From NCBI RefSeq assembly GCF_024758505.1, contig NZ_CP077970.1, positions 3,162,001 to 3,226,000 of the forward strand: 64,000 bases of DNA, written 5' to 3'. The notes beneath the pieces were generated by a model. It was not told the origin of the DNA and did not search any database. It saw only the letters and a program-made list of their open reading frames with translations. This DNA comes from Bradyrhizobium arachidis. GTDB lineage: Bacteria > Pseudomonadota > Alphaproteobacteria > Rhizobiales > Xanthobacteraceae. Shown one piece after another: positions 43,948-52,144 of the stretch (position 1 is the first letter of the stretch; every line of letters starts with the position of its first letter). The position numbers were made by a program, and so were the translations under genes.

Positions 43948-45825
43948 ATGATGACTTCGTTGAGCAAGATACCAGACGATCTCCTGATCAACGCCGCCGA
44001 CGAAGTCCGCATCCGCCAGGACCTGGTCCTTACGGCACTCGGCCGCCGCCCGGCGGACCGGAGCTTGCGCGTCGGGCGGCTGCTCGACGTGCACAGCCGC
44101 ACCTGGAGCGAGGATCAGGAGATCGTTTTCAAGGGCCGTCGCATCGCGTGGGTCGGGCCCGCGGGAAGTTATCCGGGCAACGTCCGCGAACGCGTCCATC
44201 GCCCCGATCTTTCGGCTGTCCCCGGATTTGGTGAAGTCCACAAGCATATCGAAAGCTCGCATCTGACCCCGGAATGGGAGGCAGCGCTGGTGCTGCCGCA
44301 TGGCAATACCTGGACCTGCGAGGCGAGCCACGAATTCTCCAACGTCAACGGAGCGCGCAATCTCGAATTCTGGTTCGAGGCACGCCGCCGCGGGTCGCCG
44401 CTGAAGATCTTTCCGCAACCCGGCTCGGCGGTGCCGCCCACGGCCTATGAATGGGGTGGCGGCTGGTATGGTCGCGACGAGCAGGCGCGCTTCATGGGCG
44501 AGAGCCTGATGGTCACCGGGCTTGATGAGGTCATGGACTGGCCCGCGGTTTGGAATCCCGACAATCCATCCTACGACCGGCTCTGGGGCATGATCGAGGC
44601 AACGTTCGCGGCACGCGGCGTCGTTGAAGGCCATGCCTCGGGATTGCGCGATCTGCCGTCCATTAACGCCTTTGCCGCCGCGGGCCTCGCCTCCGATCAC
44701 GAGGTGCAGACGCCGGAAGAGACATGGGACAAGCTGACGCGCGGTCTGTTCGTCGAGCTGCGCATCTATGCGATGCCTGAGATCGTTGCATGGCTGCTCG
44801 CGAAGGGGCTGCAAGATTGGTCGCAGATTGCCTTCACCACCGACGACCGCAGCGCCAGCCATACGCTCGAGCTCGGCGCCAGCGATCACAATGCGCGGGT
44901 CGCCATCGAAGCCGGTCTTGCACCCGAGATCGCGATCCAGTGTCTCACCATCAATCCGGCGCGGCACATGCGCCTCACGCCGTTCGTCGGTAGTCTGGCT
45001 CCGGGGCGCTTTGGCGACGTGGTGCTGCTGTCTGATGTCGCCAAGCTCGGCATCGCCGAGGTGTGGGCGGACGGCGCCCAGGTCTCCGAGGGCTCGCGCT
45101 ACCTCGGGACTGTGCCCGAAATCCAGTGGCCGGACTGGGCGACCAAGACGGTCAACATCAACCGCACGATCGAACCCACGGATTTCGAGCTGCTGGCGGA
45201 GCCCGGCCGGACCACGATGAAAGCGGCCGTGATCCGTCCCTTCCACTGGCATCCGGACTTCTACACGATGGAGCTCGCGGTGCGGGACGGCGCCGTGCAG
45301 CGCGACCCAAGCGAAGCCATCACCAAATTCGCCATTGTCGATCGCTTCTCGGGCGACGGGCGGGTCGCAAAAATGTTCTGGCGCGGTTGCGGGCCGCGCA
45401 CGCCTGACACGGCGCTCGCCTGTTCGGTCGCTCACGATAAGCACAACATCTGGGTGGTCGGCTCGTCCGACGCGGCGATGGCGAAGGCGGTGAATGCGCT
45501 GGTCGAGCTTCAGGGCGGCTGGGCCCTGGTGCGCGAGGGCGAGCTCGTCGCTACCGCTCGTTTCGAGGTCGGCGGGCTGATGAGCTGCCGCTCAGCGCAA
45601 GCGCTCGACGCCGAGATGCAGGCGCTCTACGCGGAAGGCCGCAAAGTCGACTGGATGTACGAGCCGACCTACCGGCCGCGCTGGTATCCGGGATTTCCTG
45701 AAAGGCTGATGTTCGCCACGCTGACTTGCGCTCCCTGGAGCTGGGTGCTGGTGGCTCCTTGCGAGCAGGCCCCGCTCGGTTTCATCAACGTGCAGACGGG
45801 CGAAGCGCACCCGGTGGTTTGGTGA
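43948..45825 (+). CDS. Adenine deaminase-family amidohydrolase with altered metal loop
   Basis: A 625-residue protein with adenine deaminase (Ade) architecture: an amidohydrolase barrel and an adenine-deaminase C-terminal domain from ~420 (AVIRPFHWHPDFYTMELAVR). The first metal motif is retained as VPGFGEVHKHIESSHLTPEW. In the following loop the usual DPHEIANV reads ASHEFSNV, so the conserved Asp is missing and substrate choice may differ from adenine. Further landmarks are IAFTTDDRSASHTLELGASD and ITINPARH-like LTINPARHMRLTP. ATG 43948 and 43951 are both possible. It is co-directional with the TetR and NCS2 genes. Adenine to hypoxanthine is the default prediction, at moderate confidence. Confidence 0.82.
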   Translation: MMTSLSKIPDDLLINAADEVRIRQDLVLTALGRRPADRSLRVGRLLDVHSRTWSEDQEIVFKGRRIAWVGPAGSYPGNVRERVHRPDLSAVPGFGEVHKHIESSHLTPEWEAALVLPHGNTWTCEASHEFSNVNGARNLEFWFEARRRGSPLKIFPQPGSAVPPTAYEWGGGWYGRDEQARFMGESLMVTGLDEVMDWPAVWNPDNPSYDRLWGMIEATFAARGVVEGHASGLRDLPSINAFAAAGLASDHEVQTPEETWDKLTRGLFVELRIYAMPEIVAWLLAKGLQDWSQIAFTTDDRSASHTLELGASDHNARVAIEAGLAPEIAIQCLTINPARHMRLTPFVGSLAPGRFGDVVLLSDVAKLGIAEVWADGAQVSEGSRYLGTVPEIQWPDWATKTVNINRTIEPTDFELLAEPGRTTMKAAVIRPFHWHPDFYTMELAVRDGAVQRDPSEAITKFAIVDRFSGDGRVAKMFWRGCGPRTPDTALACSVAHDKHNIWVVGSSDAAMAKAVNALVELQGGWALVREGELVATARFEVGGLMSCRSAQALDAEMQALYAEGRKVDWMYEPTYRPRWYPGFPERLMFATLTCAPWSWVLVAPCEQAPLGFINVQTGEAHPVVW

Positions 45826-45838
45826 GGGAGTGACCGCG

Positions 45839-47230
45839 ATGAACGAGATGACGACACCGCAAGCCGCTGCCGCAGAGCTTGCGTCGCACGCCGCGGCAAG
45901 CCCGCTCGACCGCATCTTCCGCCTCACTGAACGCGGTACCAGCGTCGGGCGGGAGGTGATGGCCGGTGCGACCACGTTCGCGGCGATGGCCTATATCATC
46001 GCGGTGAATCCAGCGATCATGTCCAATGCGGGGATGGACCGCGCCGATCTCGTCAGTGCTACGGCGCTCGCGGCCATTGTCGGCTCGGTGATGATGGGGC
46101 TTTGGGCCAATCTGCCGCTCGCGGTGGCGCCCGCGATGGGCTCCAACGTCATCTTCACCTATGTGATCGTCAAGCAGATGGGCATGCCCTGGCAGGGTGC
46201 GCTAGCCATGGTCGCCTTCACCGGCGTGCTGTTCCTCATCCTCAGCCTGTCGAAACTGCGCGAGCGGGTCGCGCGCGATGTCCCGGAAGCGTTGAAGATT
46301 GGAATCCAGGCTGCGGTCGGCACGCTGATCGTCTTCATCGCGCTGCGCGGGGCCGGCTTTGTGGTGCAGAATCCATCAACGTATATCGCCATGGGGTCGC
46401 TGCGCAGTCCGCCGGTCCTGCTGACGCTGTTTGGTCTCTTGCTGACGCCGATCCTGGTGGCGCGCCGCATTCCCGGCGCGCTCATCCTGTCGATCGCGTT
46501 GCTGACCCTGGTCGGCTTTCTCGTTCCCGGCGCCAATGGCAAGATGGTCACCACAGTGCCCTCGGCGATCCTGTCATGGCCGCGCTGGCCCACCAGCACG
46601 TTCATGGCGCTCGACGTCGGCTACCTCATCAGTCATTTCGTCGTGGCGCTGCCGCTGCTGTTCTATTTTCTCTGCGCCGAGTTCTTCTCGACGCTCGGCA
46701 CGCTGATCGGCGTGACGGGCGCCGCCAATTTGCGCCGGCCTGATGGCTCGATCCCGAATGCCACCGCCGCCTTTGCGACGGACGCGACGGCTTCCATCGT
46801 GGGGCCGCTGCTCGGGACCTCGGTGGTCACGGCGTATATCGAGTCGATCACCGGGGTGCAGGCCGGCGGGCGCACCGGCCTGACCTCGCTGACGGTCGCA
46901 GGGTTCTTCTTCCTCGCCTTGTTCTTCTGGCCGGTCTTCGTCGTCATCCCGCCGCAGGCGACGGCGCCCGCGTTGGTGCTCGTCGGCGTGCTGATGATGC
47001 AGGGGCTCGCCCGCATCGACATGACCGATCTCGTCAACGCCGTGCCCATCGTGCTGACCCTGCTGGTCACGGTGCTCACCAACAATCTCATCAACGGAAT
47101 GGCGCTGGGGACGCTGAGTTATATTGCGCTCGAGGTCACCATGGGGCGGCGGTCGCAGATTCCCGCGATGGTCTGGGGCTTGGGCGTCGTGTTCATCGCC
47201 TACGCGATCGTGATCGCGCAGATATTTTGA
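45839..47230 (+). CDS. NCS2-family purine permease (AzgA-like)
   Basis: A 463-residue nucleobase:cation symporter of the AzgA/GhxP branch, with about 12-14 hydrophobic segments. Diagnostic stretches are EVMAGATTFAAMAYIIAVNP, the LPLAVAPAMGSNVIFTYVIV half-helix motif, FATDATASIVGPLLGTSVVT and IESITGVQAGGRTGLTSLTV. These transporters take up adenine, guanine or hypoxanthine with protons. The ATG at 45839 lies eight bases after a GGGAG site; a GTG at 45830 is the alternative. It follows the adenine deaminase gene by 13 bases, giving a coherent uptake-and-deaminate unit. Confidence 0.9.
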   Translation: MNEMTTPQAAAAELASHAAASPLDRIFRLTERGTSVGREVMAGATTFAAMAYIIAVNPAIMSNAGMDRADLVSATALAAIVGSVMMGLWANLPLAVAPAMGSNVIFTYVIVKQMGMPWQGALAMVAFTGVLFLILSLSKLRERVARDVPEALKIGIQAAVGTLIVFIALRGAGFVVQNPSTYIAMGSLRSPPVLLTLFGLLLTPILVARRIPGALILSIALLTLVGFLVPGANGKMVTTVPSAILSWPRWPTSTFMALDVGYLISHFVVALPLLFYFLCAEFFSTLGTLIGVTGAANLRRPDGSIPNATAAFATDATASIVGPLLGTSVVTAYIESITGVQAGGRTGLTSLTVAGFFFLALFFWPVFVVIPPQATAPALVLVGVLMMQGLARIDMTDLVNAVPIVLTLLVTVLTNNLINGMALGTLSYIALEVTMGRRSQIPAMVWGLGVVFIAYAIVIAQIF

Positions 47231-47248
47231 GACGATCGAACCCGTCGC

Positions 47249-48352
47249 TCACAGCCGCACGATAACAGCGACGGGCCCGCCGCCGGGCGGTCCCTGGTGC
47301 TCGGCGCCGCCGGACACATAGACGGCGCTGGTGCCGGCCAGGCCCGCGATCAATCCGCCGACCGCGGCGCGCGCGTGCCGGGTGGAGCTGATATCGGTGT
47401 CCTCGAGCATGGTGTGGCGAAAGCCGCGTACGGTGCCGCTGGGTGAGGCTTCCGCCTTGGCGAAGATGTTGACAAGCTCGCGGCCGGCGTGCGGCCCGGC
47501 GCCGGCGGGCAGGCCGACGCTCTTCAGCGCATCGATGACAGCGGCGGCGTCGATGGCGTCGTGCATCACGGCGTGCCCGATCTCATATGGGCTTGCCGAC
47601 ATGTCGGAATTGCCGAGCACGATGACGACGTTGTGCATCAGCTCGATGCCTGCGGACGTCGAGGCGACCGACGAAAACAAATCGTAGCGACGAAGGACAT
47701 CCGCGTCGCAAATCGCGTCCTTGATCTCGCCAAGCGCCACGGCGACGCCGAGTGCGGACGCACCGCGCGAATAAGCCATCGACGTATAGGCGCTGGTCGT
47801 CGCGGGTTTGTTGCCGCGGGCGACGGCTGCTTCCATCCGGTCGCTCGTGAGCAACGGGCATTTGATCTGGACGAAATGGACGTCGCGCGGATCTTTGATG
47901 CCGGCGTCGGCCATCGCGGCGGTGACCGCCTTCGCCGTCTCCTCGATTTGCGCGCGACGCCCGAGTTCCTCAGGCAAAAAATCCCGCGTGTGTGCCATGC
48001 CGATGCTCAGGCGCTTTCCGGAGATGCCGCCGCTGCCCGCCACGCTGCGGCGGGTGAAGACAGTGATGTGGGGGCTCAGCACGCCCTCCGTGCCGCCGGA
48101 CATCACGAAGGCGATCCGGTGCTCGACACCATCGGGAGGCATGTCGAGATGAGGCGCGAGCGCTACGCAGAGTGCGGACACAGCGTATTCCCGGGTGAAG
48201 TCATTGACTCCGCCATTGCCCTCGGTTTTGCCGAGGACCGCGAGGATCGATTTCGGATCGATACTGCCGGAGGCAATCATGCTGGCGAGGCCCGAGACAT
48301 CTCCGGGGCCCTTGGTGGCAATACGAATGAAGTCGACGGATGTTGTGCGCAT
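47249..48352 (-). CDS. Ring-opening amidohydrolase, cyanuric acid hydrolase/barbiturase family (AtzD-like)
   Basis: A 367-residue member of the AtzD/TrzD/barbiturase family, a fold of three related domains each with a Ser-Lys pair. Visible pieces are RIATKGPGDVSGLASMIASG, IAFVMSGGTEGVLSPHITVF, ARGNKPATTSAYTSMAYSRG, VIVLGNSDMSASPYEIGHAV, and VSGGAEHQGPPGGGPVAVIV at the end. It opens a six-membered cyclic imide: cyanuric acid (yielding carboxybiuret, then biuret) or barbiturate (yielding ureidomalonate). Which of the two cannot be told by eye. The ATG at 48352 has a GAGGAG upstream. It is convergent with the NCS2 gene, 18 bases apart. Confidence 0.9.
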   Translation of the reverse strand: MRTTSVDFIRIATKGPGDVSGLASMIASGSIDPKSILAVLGKTEGNGGVNDFTREYAVSALCVALAPHLDMPPDGVEHRIAFVMSGGTEGVLSPHITVFTRRSVAGSGGISGKRLSIGMAHTRDFLPEELGRRAQIEETAKAVTAAMADAGIKDPRDVHFVQIKCPLLTSDRMEAAVARGNKPATTSAYTSMAYSRGASALGVAVALGEIKDAICDADVLRRYDLFSSVASTSAGIELMHNVVIVLGNSDMSASPYEIGHAVMHDAIDAAAVIDALKSVGLPAGAGPHAGRELVNIFAKAEASPSGTVRGFRHTMLEDTDISSTRHARAAVGGLIAGLAGTSAVYVSGGAEHQGPPGGGPVAVIVRL

Positions 48353-48462
48353 GCAAATCTCCTCACACGTTCCCGGAAGCAAGAAAAGGGCCGGGCAAGG
48401 TGAGGGACCTGAGGTTTCTGTCAACTCCGCGGAATGGTCGGGAATGTTGGTCGGAAAGAGAG

Positions 48463-48684
48463 CTACGCCGCAAGATCCAGCAGCCGGCATGACCCTCGCA
48501 CCAGCACCTTGCGGCCGGTTGGCGTCAGCAGTGGAAGGCCCTCGCTGATCGCAACGAGGCCGAGTTTGGCGAGGTCTTCGACCATGTAGGCCTTCACGTG
48601 GCGATTGCGCGAGAGGTGATGGCGAAGCGCTTTCAGCGCTTCCCACTGATCGGGCGAGAGATCGTAGTCGACATCGTCGTTCAT
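48463..48684 (-). CDS. Small winged-helix-like hypothetical protein
   Basis: A 73-residue protein. The sequence LSPDQWEALKALRHHLSRNR, then VEDLAKLGLVAISEGLPLLT and PTGRKVLVRG, looks like a small helix-turn-helix or MarR-like wing fragment. I do not recognise a named family. The ATG at 48684 gives MNDDVDYDL; the longer form from 48753 adds an unlikely leader. It lies 110 bases upstream of the ring-opening amidohydrolase on the same strand and could be co-transcribed, possibly as a small regulator. Confidence 0.6.
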   Translation of the reverse strand: MNDDVDYDLSPDQWEALKALRHHLSRNRHVKAYMVEDLAKLGLVAISEGLPLLTPTGRKVLVRGSCRLLDLAA

Positions 48685-49037
48685 GTTGCCTCGGAATATC
48701 CGGCGATCGTGCGCACCAGTTAACGGCGCTGCGTGAAAATCATGCGACGACATTGAGTCCGCAATTCGATAGCTGTTTAGAATGTCTCTTCACAAATTGA
48801 CGCAGATCGTTGCGCCACAATAGTTAAGGTCGTTCCCGCACGAATATCGTCCCGATTGCAGATCACCATTTGATGATCTCCAGGTGATGCTGCGCTGCAA
48901 ATTGCCGCAGTGCACGGGGAAGGATGTCTGCCGCATTTCGCGCTGCAATGCGCACAGGAAAAATCGCGCAAGCCGTTCAAGACTCTGTTACGTTGATTCG
49001 CAGGGAAATGGGCTTCACGCGGCAGGAGTGGAGTTGC
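48685..49037. other. Intergenic stretch without a supported gene
   Basis: About 350 bases between divergent small genes. No convincing coding frame, repeat or terminator was seen apart from the likely promoter of the gene starting at 49038. Confidence 0.45.
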
Positions 49038-49217
49038 ATGAACAGGCTGGTGGAAATTCGCAGTCAGGAATCGTTTTGCCGTGAACGCGCGGCACTGGAT
49101 TCCAATCGACGGGTTTTCTGGCTCGCGCAGGCCGAAGAGTGGGAGCAGCGGGCCCTCGAAGAAATCGCCTACCATTTCAGGGAATGCAATCTTGCTCACG
49201 CTCCATTGCGCGCGTGA
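49038..49217 (+). CDS. Small conserved hypothetical protein
   Basis: A 59-residue protein beginning MNRLVEIRSQESFCRERAAL and containing FWLAQAEEWEQRALEEIAYH, a mostly helical sequence with two cysteines. It resembles small Bradyrhizobium hypothetical proteins I have seen, with no function. The ATG at 49038 has AGGAG/GGAG sequence upstream (aggagtggagttgc); a longer frame from 48924 is possible but weaker. It is convergent with the VWA gene. Confidence 0.6.
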   Translation: MNRLVEIRSQESFCRERAALDSNRRVFWLAQAEEWEQRALEEIAYHFRECNLAHAPLRA

Positions 49218-49239
49218 CCGATATCTACTGAACCGACGT

Positions 49240-50622
49240 TTACTGATACGTCGCGACGATATCCGACACGGCCCGCTCGAGCTGCTGGGCCGTCGCGCAT
49301 TGGCGCACCACGCTGCAGAACGTCGCGTAGCGCGGCATCTCGGAATCGCCAAAGCCCCAGGCAAGCCGCCCTTCGGGATTGAGCCAGACCAGGCGCTTTG
49401 ATCGCTCGGAGATCCGCTTGAGGATGTCGGCGCGCGGATCGAGGTTGTTGCTGCGGGCATCGCCCAGCACGATCACCGTTGTCTGCGGCGTCAGCGTGCT
49501 CATGAACTCATGCTCGAAGTCTTCGAGCGAGGAGCCGTAATCGGATGAGCCGAAGCCGACCTTGGACATGATCTCGGCCATCGCGGCGTCAGGCGTCTTC
49601 GATTCCAGGATGTCGCTGACCTCGATCAGATGCGAGGAGAAGGCGAAGGAGCGGACGTCGTCGACCACCTCGTGCAGGGAGTGGATCAGGAGCAGGAAGA
49701 AGTCCGAGACCCTTGCGACCGAGCCAGAGACGTCGCAGATCGCCACGATCTTCGGCCGGTCGCGATGCTTGCGCTTCCAGGCCGTGAGGAAGGGGATGCC
49801 GCCCCAGGCGGCGTTGCGGCGGAGCGTCCGGCGCACGTCGAGATGGCCACGGCGCTGGCGCTTGCGCGGTTTGGAGTAGCGCTCGCGCAGGCGTCGCGCG
49901 ATCTGGCGGATGAGGTGGCGCATCTGCTCCACCTGTCGCGGCTCGATGCGAGCGAGCGGCGCGCTGCGCAAAATCTCGTTGCGCAGGTTCTCGGCCTCCT
50001 CACGCGCGTAGAGCGCCAATCCCTGCGAAACCGTGTCGCGCACGGCTTCACGCAGGCCGTCGAGCGCAGCGCGGAGCCGTTCGGCAAGCGACGGGTTGGT
50101 CGCAGTGAGGTTGTCGAGGTCGTCGCGCAGGCGCTGCAGGCCCATCGCATCAAGGATGCGGGTCGAAAAAATCCCGCGCTGGGTGGAGTAGCGGATATCA
50201 GATAGTGATGCCGCCGACGAGGCATTCGCGAGCGCGGCCGCAAGAGCGTTGCGGTCCTGCGACAAGAGCATCTGCGCGAGCGGTCCCAGAGCTTCGTTGG
50301 GCTCTCCGCCGCTCGCGTCGCCTGAGGCCTCGGACGAGGATGACTGACTGTCCTGATTGTCGTCTTGCGGGGCGTTGTCGTCGTTGGCGGGTTTCTCCCG
50401 CTGAGGCTCGGGCTGGCTGAAGAACAGGTCAAAACAGTCGCCGAGCGCGAGTTTCTCGTCCTGCGTCTTGGCCAGCGTCAGCAGCAACGTGTCGCGCAGA
50501 ATGTCGCGGTCGGAAAAGCCGACCTGCGAGACCGCGCGCATCGCATCGATGCTCTCGGCCGGCGAGACGTGAACGCCGACGCCGCGTGCAGCCCGAAAGA
50601 AGCGATGCAGGTTCTCTCGCAT
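49240..50622 (-). CDS. VWA-domain protein (CoxE-like), partner of MoxR ATPase
   Basis: A 460-residue protein with a CoxE-type von Willebrand factor A domain. An N-terminal helical region (MRENLHRFFRAARGVGVHVS) is followed by an acidic Asn/Asp/Gln/Ser-rich linker (~105-150). Then comes the VWA domain with MIDAS-like ICDVSGSVARVSDFFLLLIH and a TVIVLGDARSNNLDPRADIL segment. Such proteins act with MoxR AAA+ ATPases as metal-cluster or complex assembly chaperones. The ATG at 50622 is chosen over a longer form that lacks sense. It is five bases downstream of the MoxR stop. No CO dehydrogenase genes are adjacent. Confidence 0.9.
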   Translation of the reverse strand: MRENLHRFFRAARGVGVHVSPAESIDAMRAVSQVGFSDRDILRDTLLLTLAKTQDEKLALGDCFDLFFSQPEPQREKPANDDNAPQDDNQDSQSSSSEASGDASGGEPNEALGPLAQMLLSQDRNALAAALANASSAASLSDIRYSTQRGIFSTRILDAMGLQRLRDDLDNLTATNPSLAERLRAALDGLREAVRDTVSQGLALYAREEAENLRNEILRSAPLARIEPRQVEQMRHLIRQIARRLRERYSKPRKRQRRGHLDVRRTLRRNAAWGGIPFLTAWKRKHRDRPKIVAICDVSGSVARVSDFFLLLIHSLHEVVDDVRSFAFSSHLIEVSDILESKTPDAAMAEIMSKVGFGSSDYGSSLEDFEHEFMSTLTPQTTVIVLGDARSNNLDPRADILKRISERSKRLVWLNPEGRLAWGFGDSEMPRYATFCSVVRQCATAQQLERAVSDIVATYQ

Positions 50623-50627
50623 CCCGC

Positions 50628-51575
50628 TCAACCAAAGACGTTGTGACGCGCCGCTTTCGCAATGAAGGTGGTGACCTGGGGTAGCGCCGCCTCGATGTCG
50701 GCTTCGTATTTCAGGAGCACGTTGAGAGTATCCTTGACGATCTCGGTGTCGAGCTCGCCGGCCTGCAACAGCACCAGCACACGCGCCCAATCGATGGTCT
50801 CGCTGACCGACGGCAGCTTTTTCAGATCAAGTGTGCGGATCTCATGGATGAAGCCGACCATCTGCCGGCGCAGCGTCTGCGAGATGCCGGGGACGCGGCT
50901 CTCGACGATGCGCTCCTCGAGCCTCTGCTCGGGAAAGCCGATATGCAGATGCAGGCAGCGCCGCTTCAACGCGTCGCCCAGATCGCGCTCGCTGTTGGAG
51001 GTCAGGATCACGGTCGGAGGTGCAATCGCCGAAACGGTGCCGAGCTCGGGGATCGTGACCTGGAAGTCGGACAGGATTTCCAGGAGCAGCGATTCAAACT
51101 CGGCATCGGACTTGTCGATCTCGTCGATCAGCAACACGCAGCCGCCCGGCTGCTCCAGCGCCTGCAGGAGTGGGCGCGGCTCAACGAATTCCTTGGAGAA
51201 GAACACGTCGCCAAAGGTGTGGAGCTGGTCGAGCGCCGCGTGCAGCGTCTGCGCGCCGCCGAGCACCTCGCCGAGCTTGTCCTTGAGGATCTGGGTGTAG
51301 AGCAACTGCTTGGCGTATTTCCACTCGTAGAGCGCCTTGGCTTCGTCCAATCCCTCGTAGCATTGCAGACGGATCATCTTCATGCCGCGCCAGGCGGCGA
51401 TCGCCTTCGCAAGTTCGGTCTTGCCGACGCCCGCGGGGCCCTCGACCAGGATCGGCTTCTCGATCTGCTGTGACAAATAGACGGCGGTCGCGATCTGCCG
51501 GCTCGCGATATAGCCTTGCGCGGCGAGGCCGCTCTCCACTGCCTCGATCGTGGTCGAGGCCTTCTGATCAGCCAC
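50628..51575 (-). CDS. MoxR-family AAA+ ATPase
   Basis: A 315-residue AAA+ ATPase. Walker A is LVEGPAGVGKTELAKAIAAW, Walker B is CVLLIDEIDKSDAEFESLLL, and sensor-1-like VILTSNSERDLGDALKRRCL and the C-terminal lid follow. It is a chaperone-like ATPase that remodels protein complexes with the VWA partner encoded next. I chose the GTG at 51575, which follows a GGGAG ribosome-binding site; an upstream ATG at 51638 adds an atypical leader. The XdhD-like molybdenum enzyme is 28 kb away, so the client is unknown. Confidence 0.9.
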   Translation of the reverse strand: MADQKASTTIEAVESGLAAQGYIASRQIATAVYLSQQIEKPILVEGPAGVGKTELAKAIAAWRGMKMIRLQCYEGLDEAKALYEWKYAKQLLYTQILKDKLGEVLGGAQTLHAALDQLHTFGDVFFSKEFVEPRPLLQALEQPGGCVLLIDEIDKSDAEFESLLLEILSDFQVTIPELGTVSAIAPPTVILTSNSERDLGDALKRRCLHLHIGFPEQRLEERIVESRVPGISQTLRRQMVGFIHEIRTLDLKKLPSVSETIDWARVLVLLQAGELDTEIVKDTLNVLLKYEADIEAALPQVTTFIAKAARHNVFG

Positions 51576-51720
51576 GAAGGGCGCTCCCAAATGGTCTTGC
51601 TTGAGCCTTGTTCTGCCTGCGTTCCCGGCAAAGAACAAGCCTCGTTTGGGAGGGAACAGACCTGCACGGCCGCGAACTATTTCCGCTTAACGCAAATACC
51701 GTCGGAGCCGGCGCGCGCGA

Positions 51721-51921
51721 TCAATGCCGGAACGATCCAGGCTTGCGGATGGTCTGCCTGACCTCGCCGCCGCAATCGGCGCATTCGTAGACAAAGTCGA
51801 TCTTGGCAAGGCCCCAGTGCGGCTCCACCTCGCGCACATACATCGGCAGAAACCCCATGCACGAGGGGCAAATCACAGGCGCGATCTCGATGTCCTGATG
51901 ATGCTGAACATAAGCTGGCAT
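51721..51921 (-). CDS. Small zinc-ribbon-like protein, hypothetical
   Basis: A 66-residue protein with two CXXC knuckles: VICPSCMGF near residue 18 and FVYECADCGGEV near 46, the spacing of a zinc ribbon. The rest is short and moderately charged. It may be a metal-binding or nucleic-acid-binding mini-protein. It starts with MPAYVQHHQD, and an alternative start at 51952 is unlikely. It is upstream of the MoxR gene by about 145 bases on the same strand. Function unknown. Confidence 0.7.
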   Translation of the reverse strand: MPAYVQHHQDIEIAPVICPSCMGFLPMYVREVEPHWGLAKIDFVYECADCGGEVRQTIRKPGSFRH

Positions 51922-52050
51922 CTCGGCTCTCTCCTTCGCAGGCGACCATCAACCCCGCGCAGAATCTACGTCCAACGGCGCAAACCTCGTCATCAACTCT
52001 TCCGAACAGAGGCGGAACAGCCGCCGTTTGTCGTTTGCTGTGACATTCTT

Positions 52051-52071
52051 GTTACGTCTCTGTACTGTAAC
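52051..52071. promoter_or_regulatory. Weak inverted repeat upstream of the quinone oxidoreductase
   Basis: gttac (52051-52055) and gtaac (52067-52071) form a 5-bp inverted repeat with an 11-base spacer in the promoter region of the oxidoreductase. It could be a dyad site, but the arms are short and it may be chance. Confidence 0.25.
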
Positions 52072-52144
52072 GCGCGGACTAAAAGCCTATTTTACAGCGC
52101 TAACTGGTTTTCTACGCCTCGCCAACAATAAGGGAGCAACGCCC

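Noticed and set aside
43738..45444. 568-residue minus-strand frame antisense to the adenine deaminase-like gene
   Set aside because: It is a codon-position shadow of the deaminase gene with no recognisable domain.
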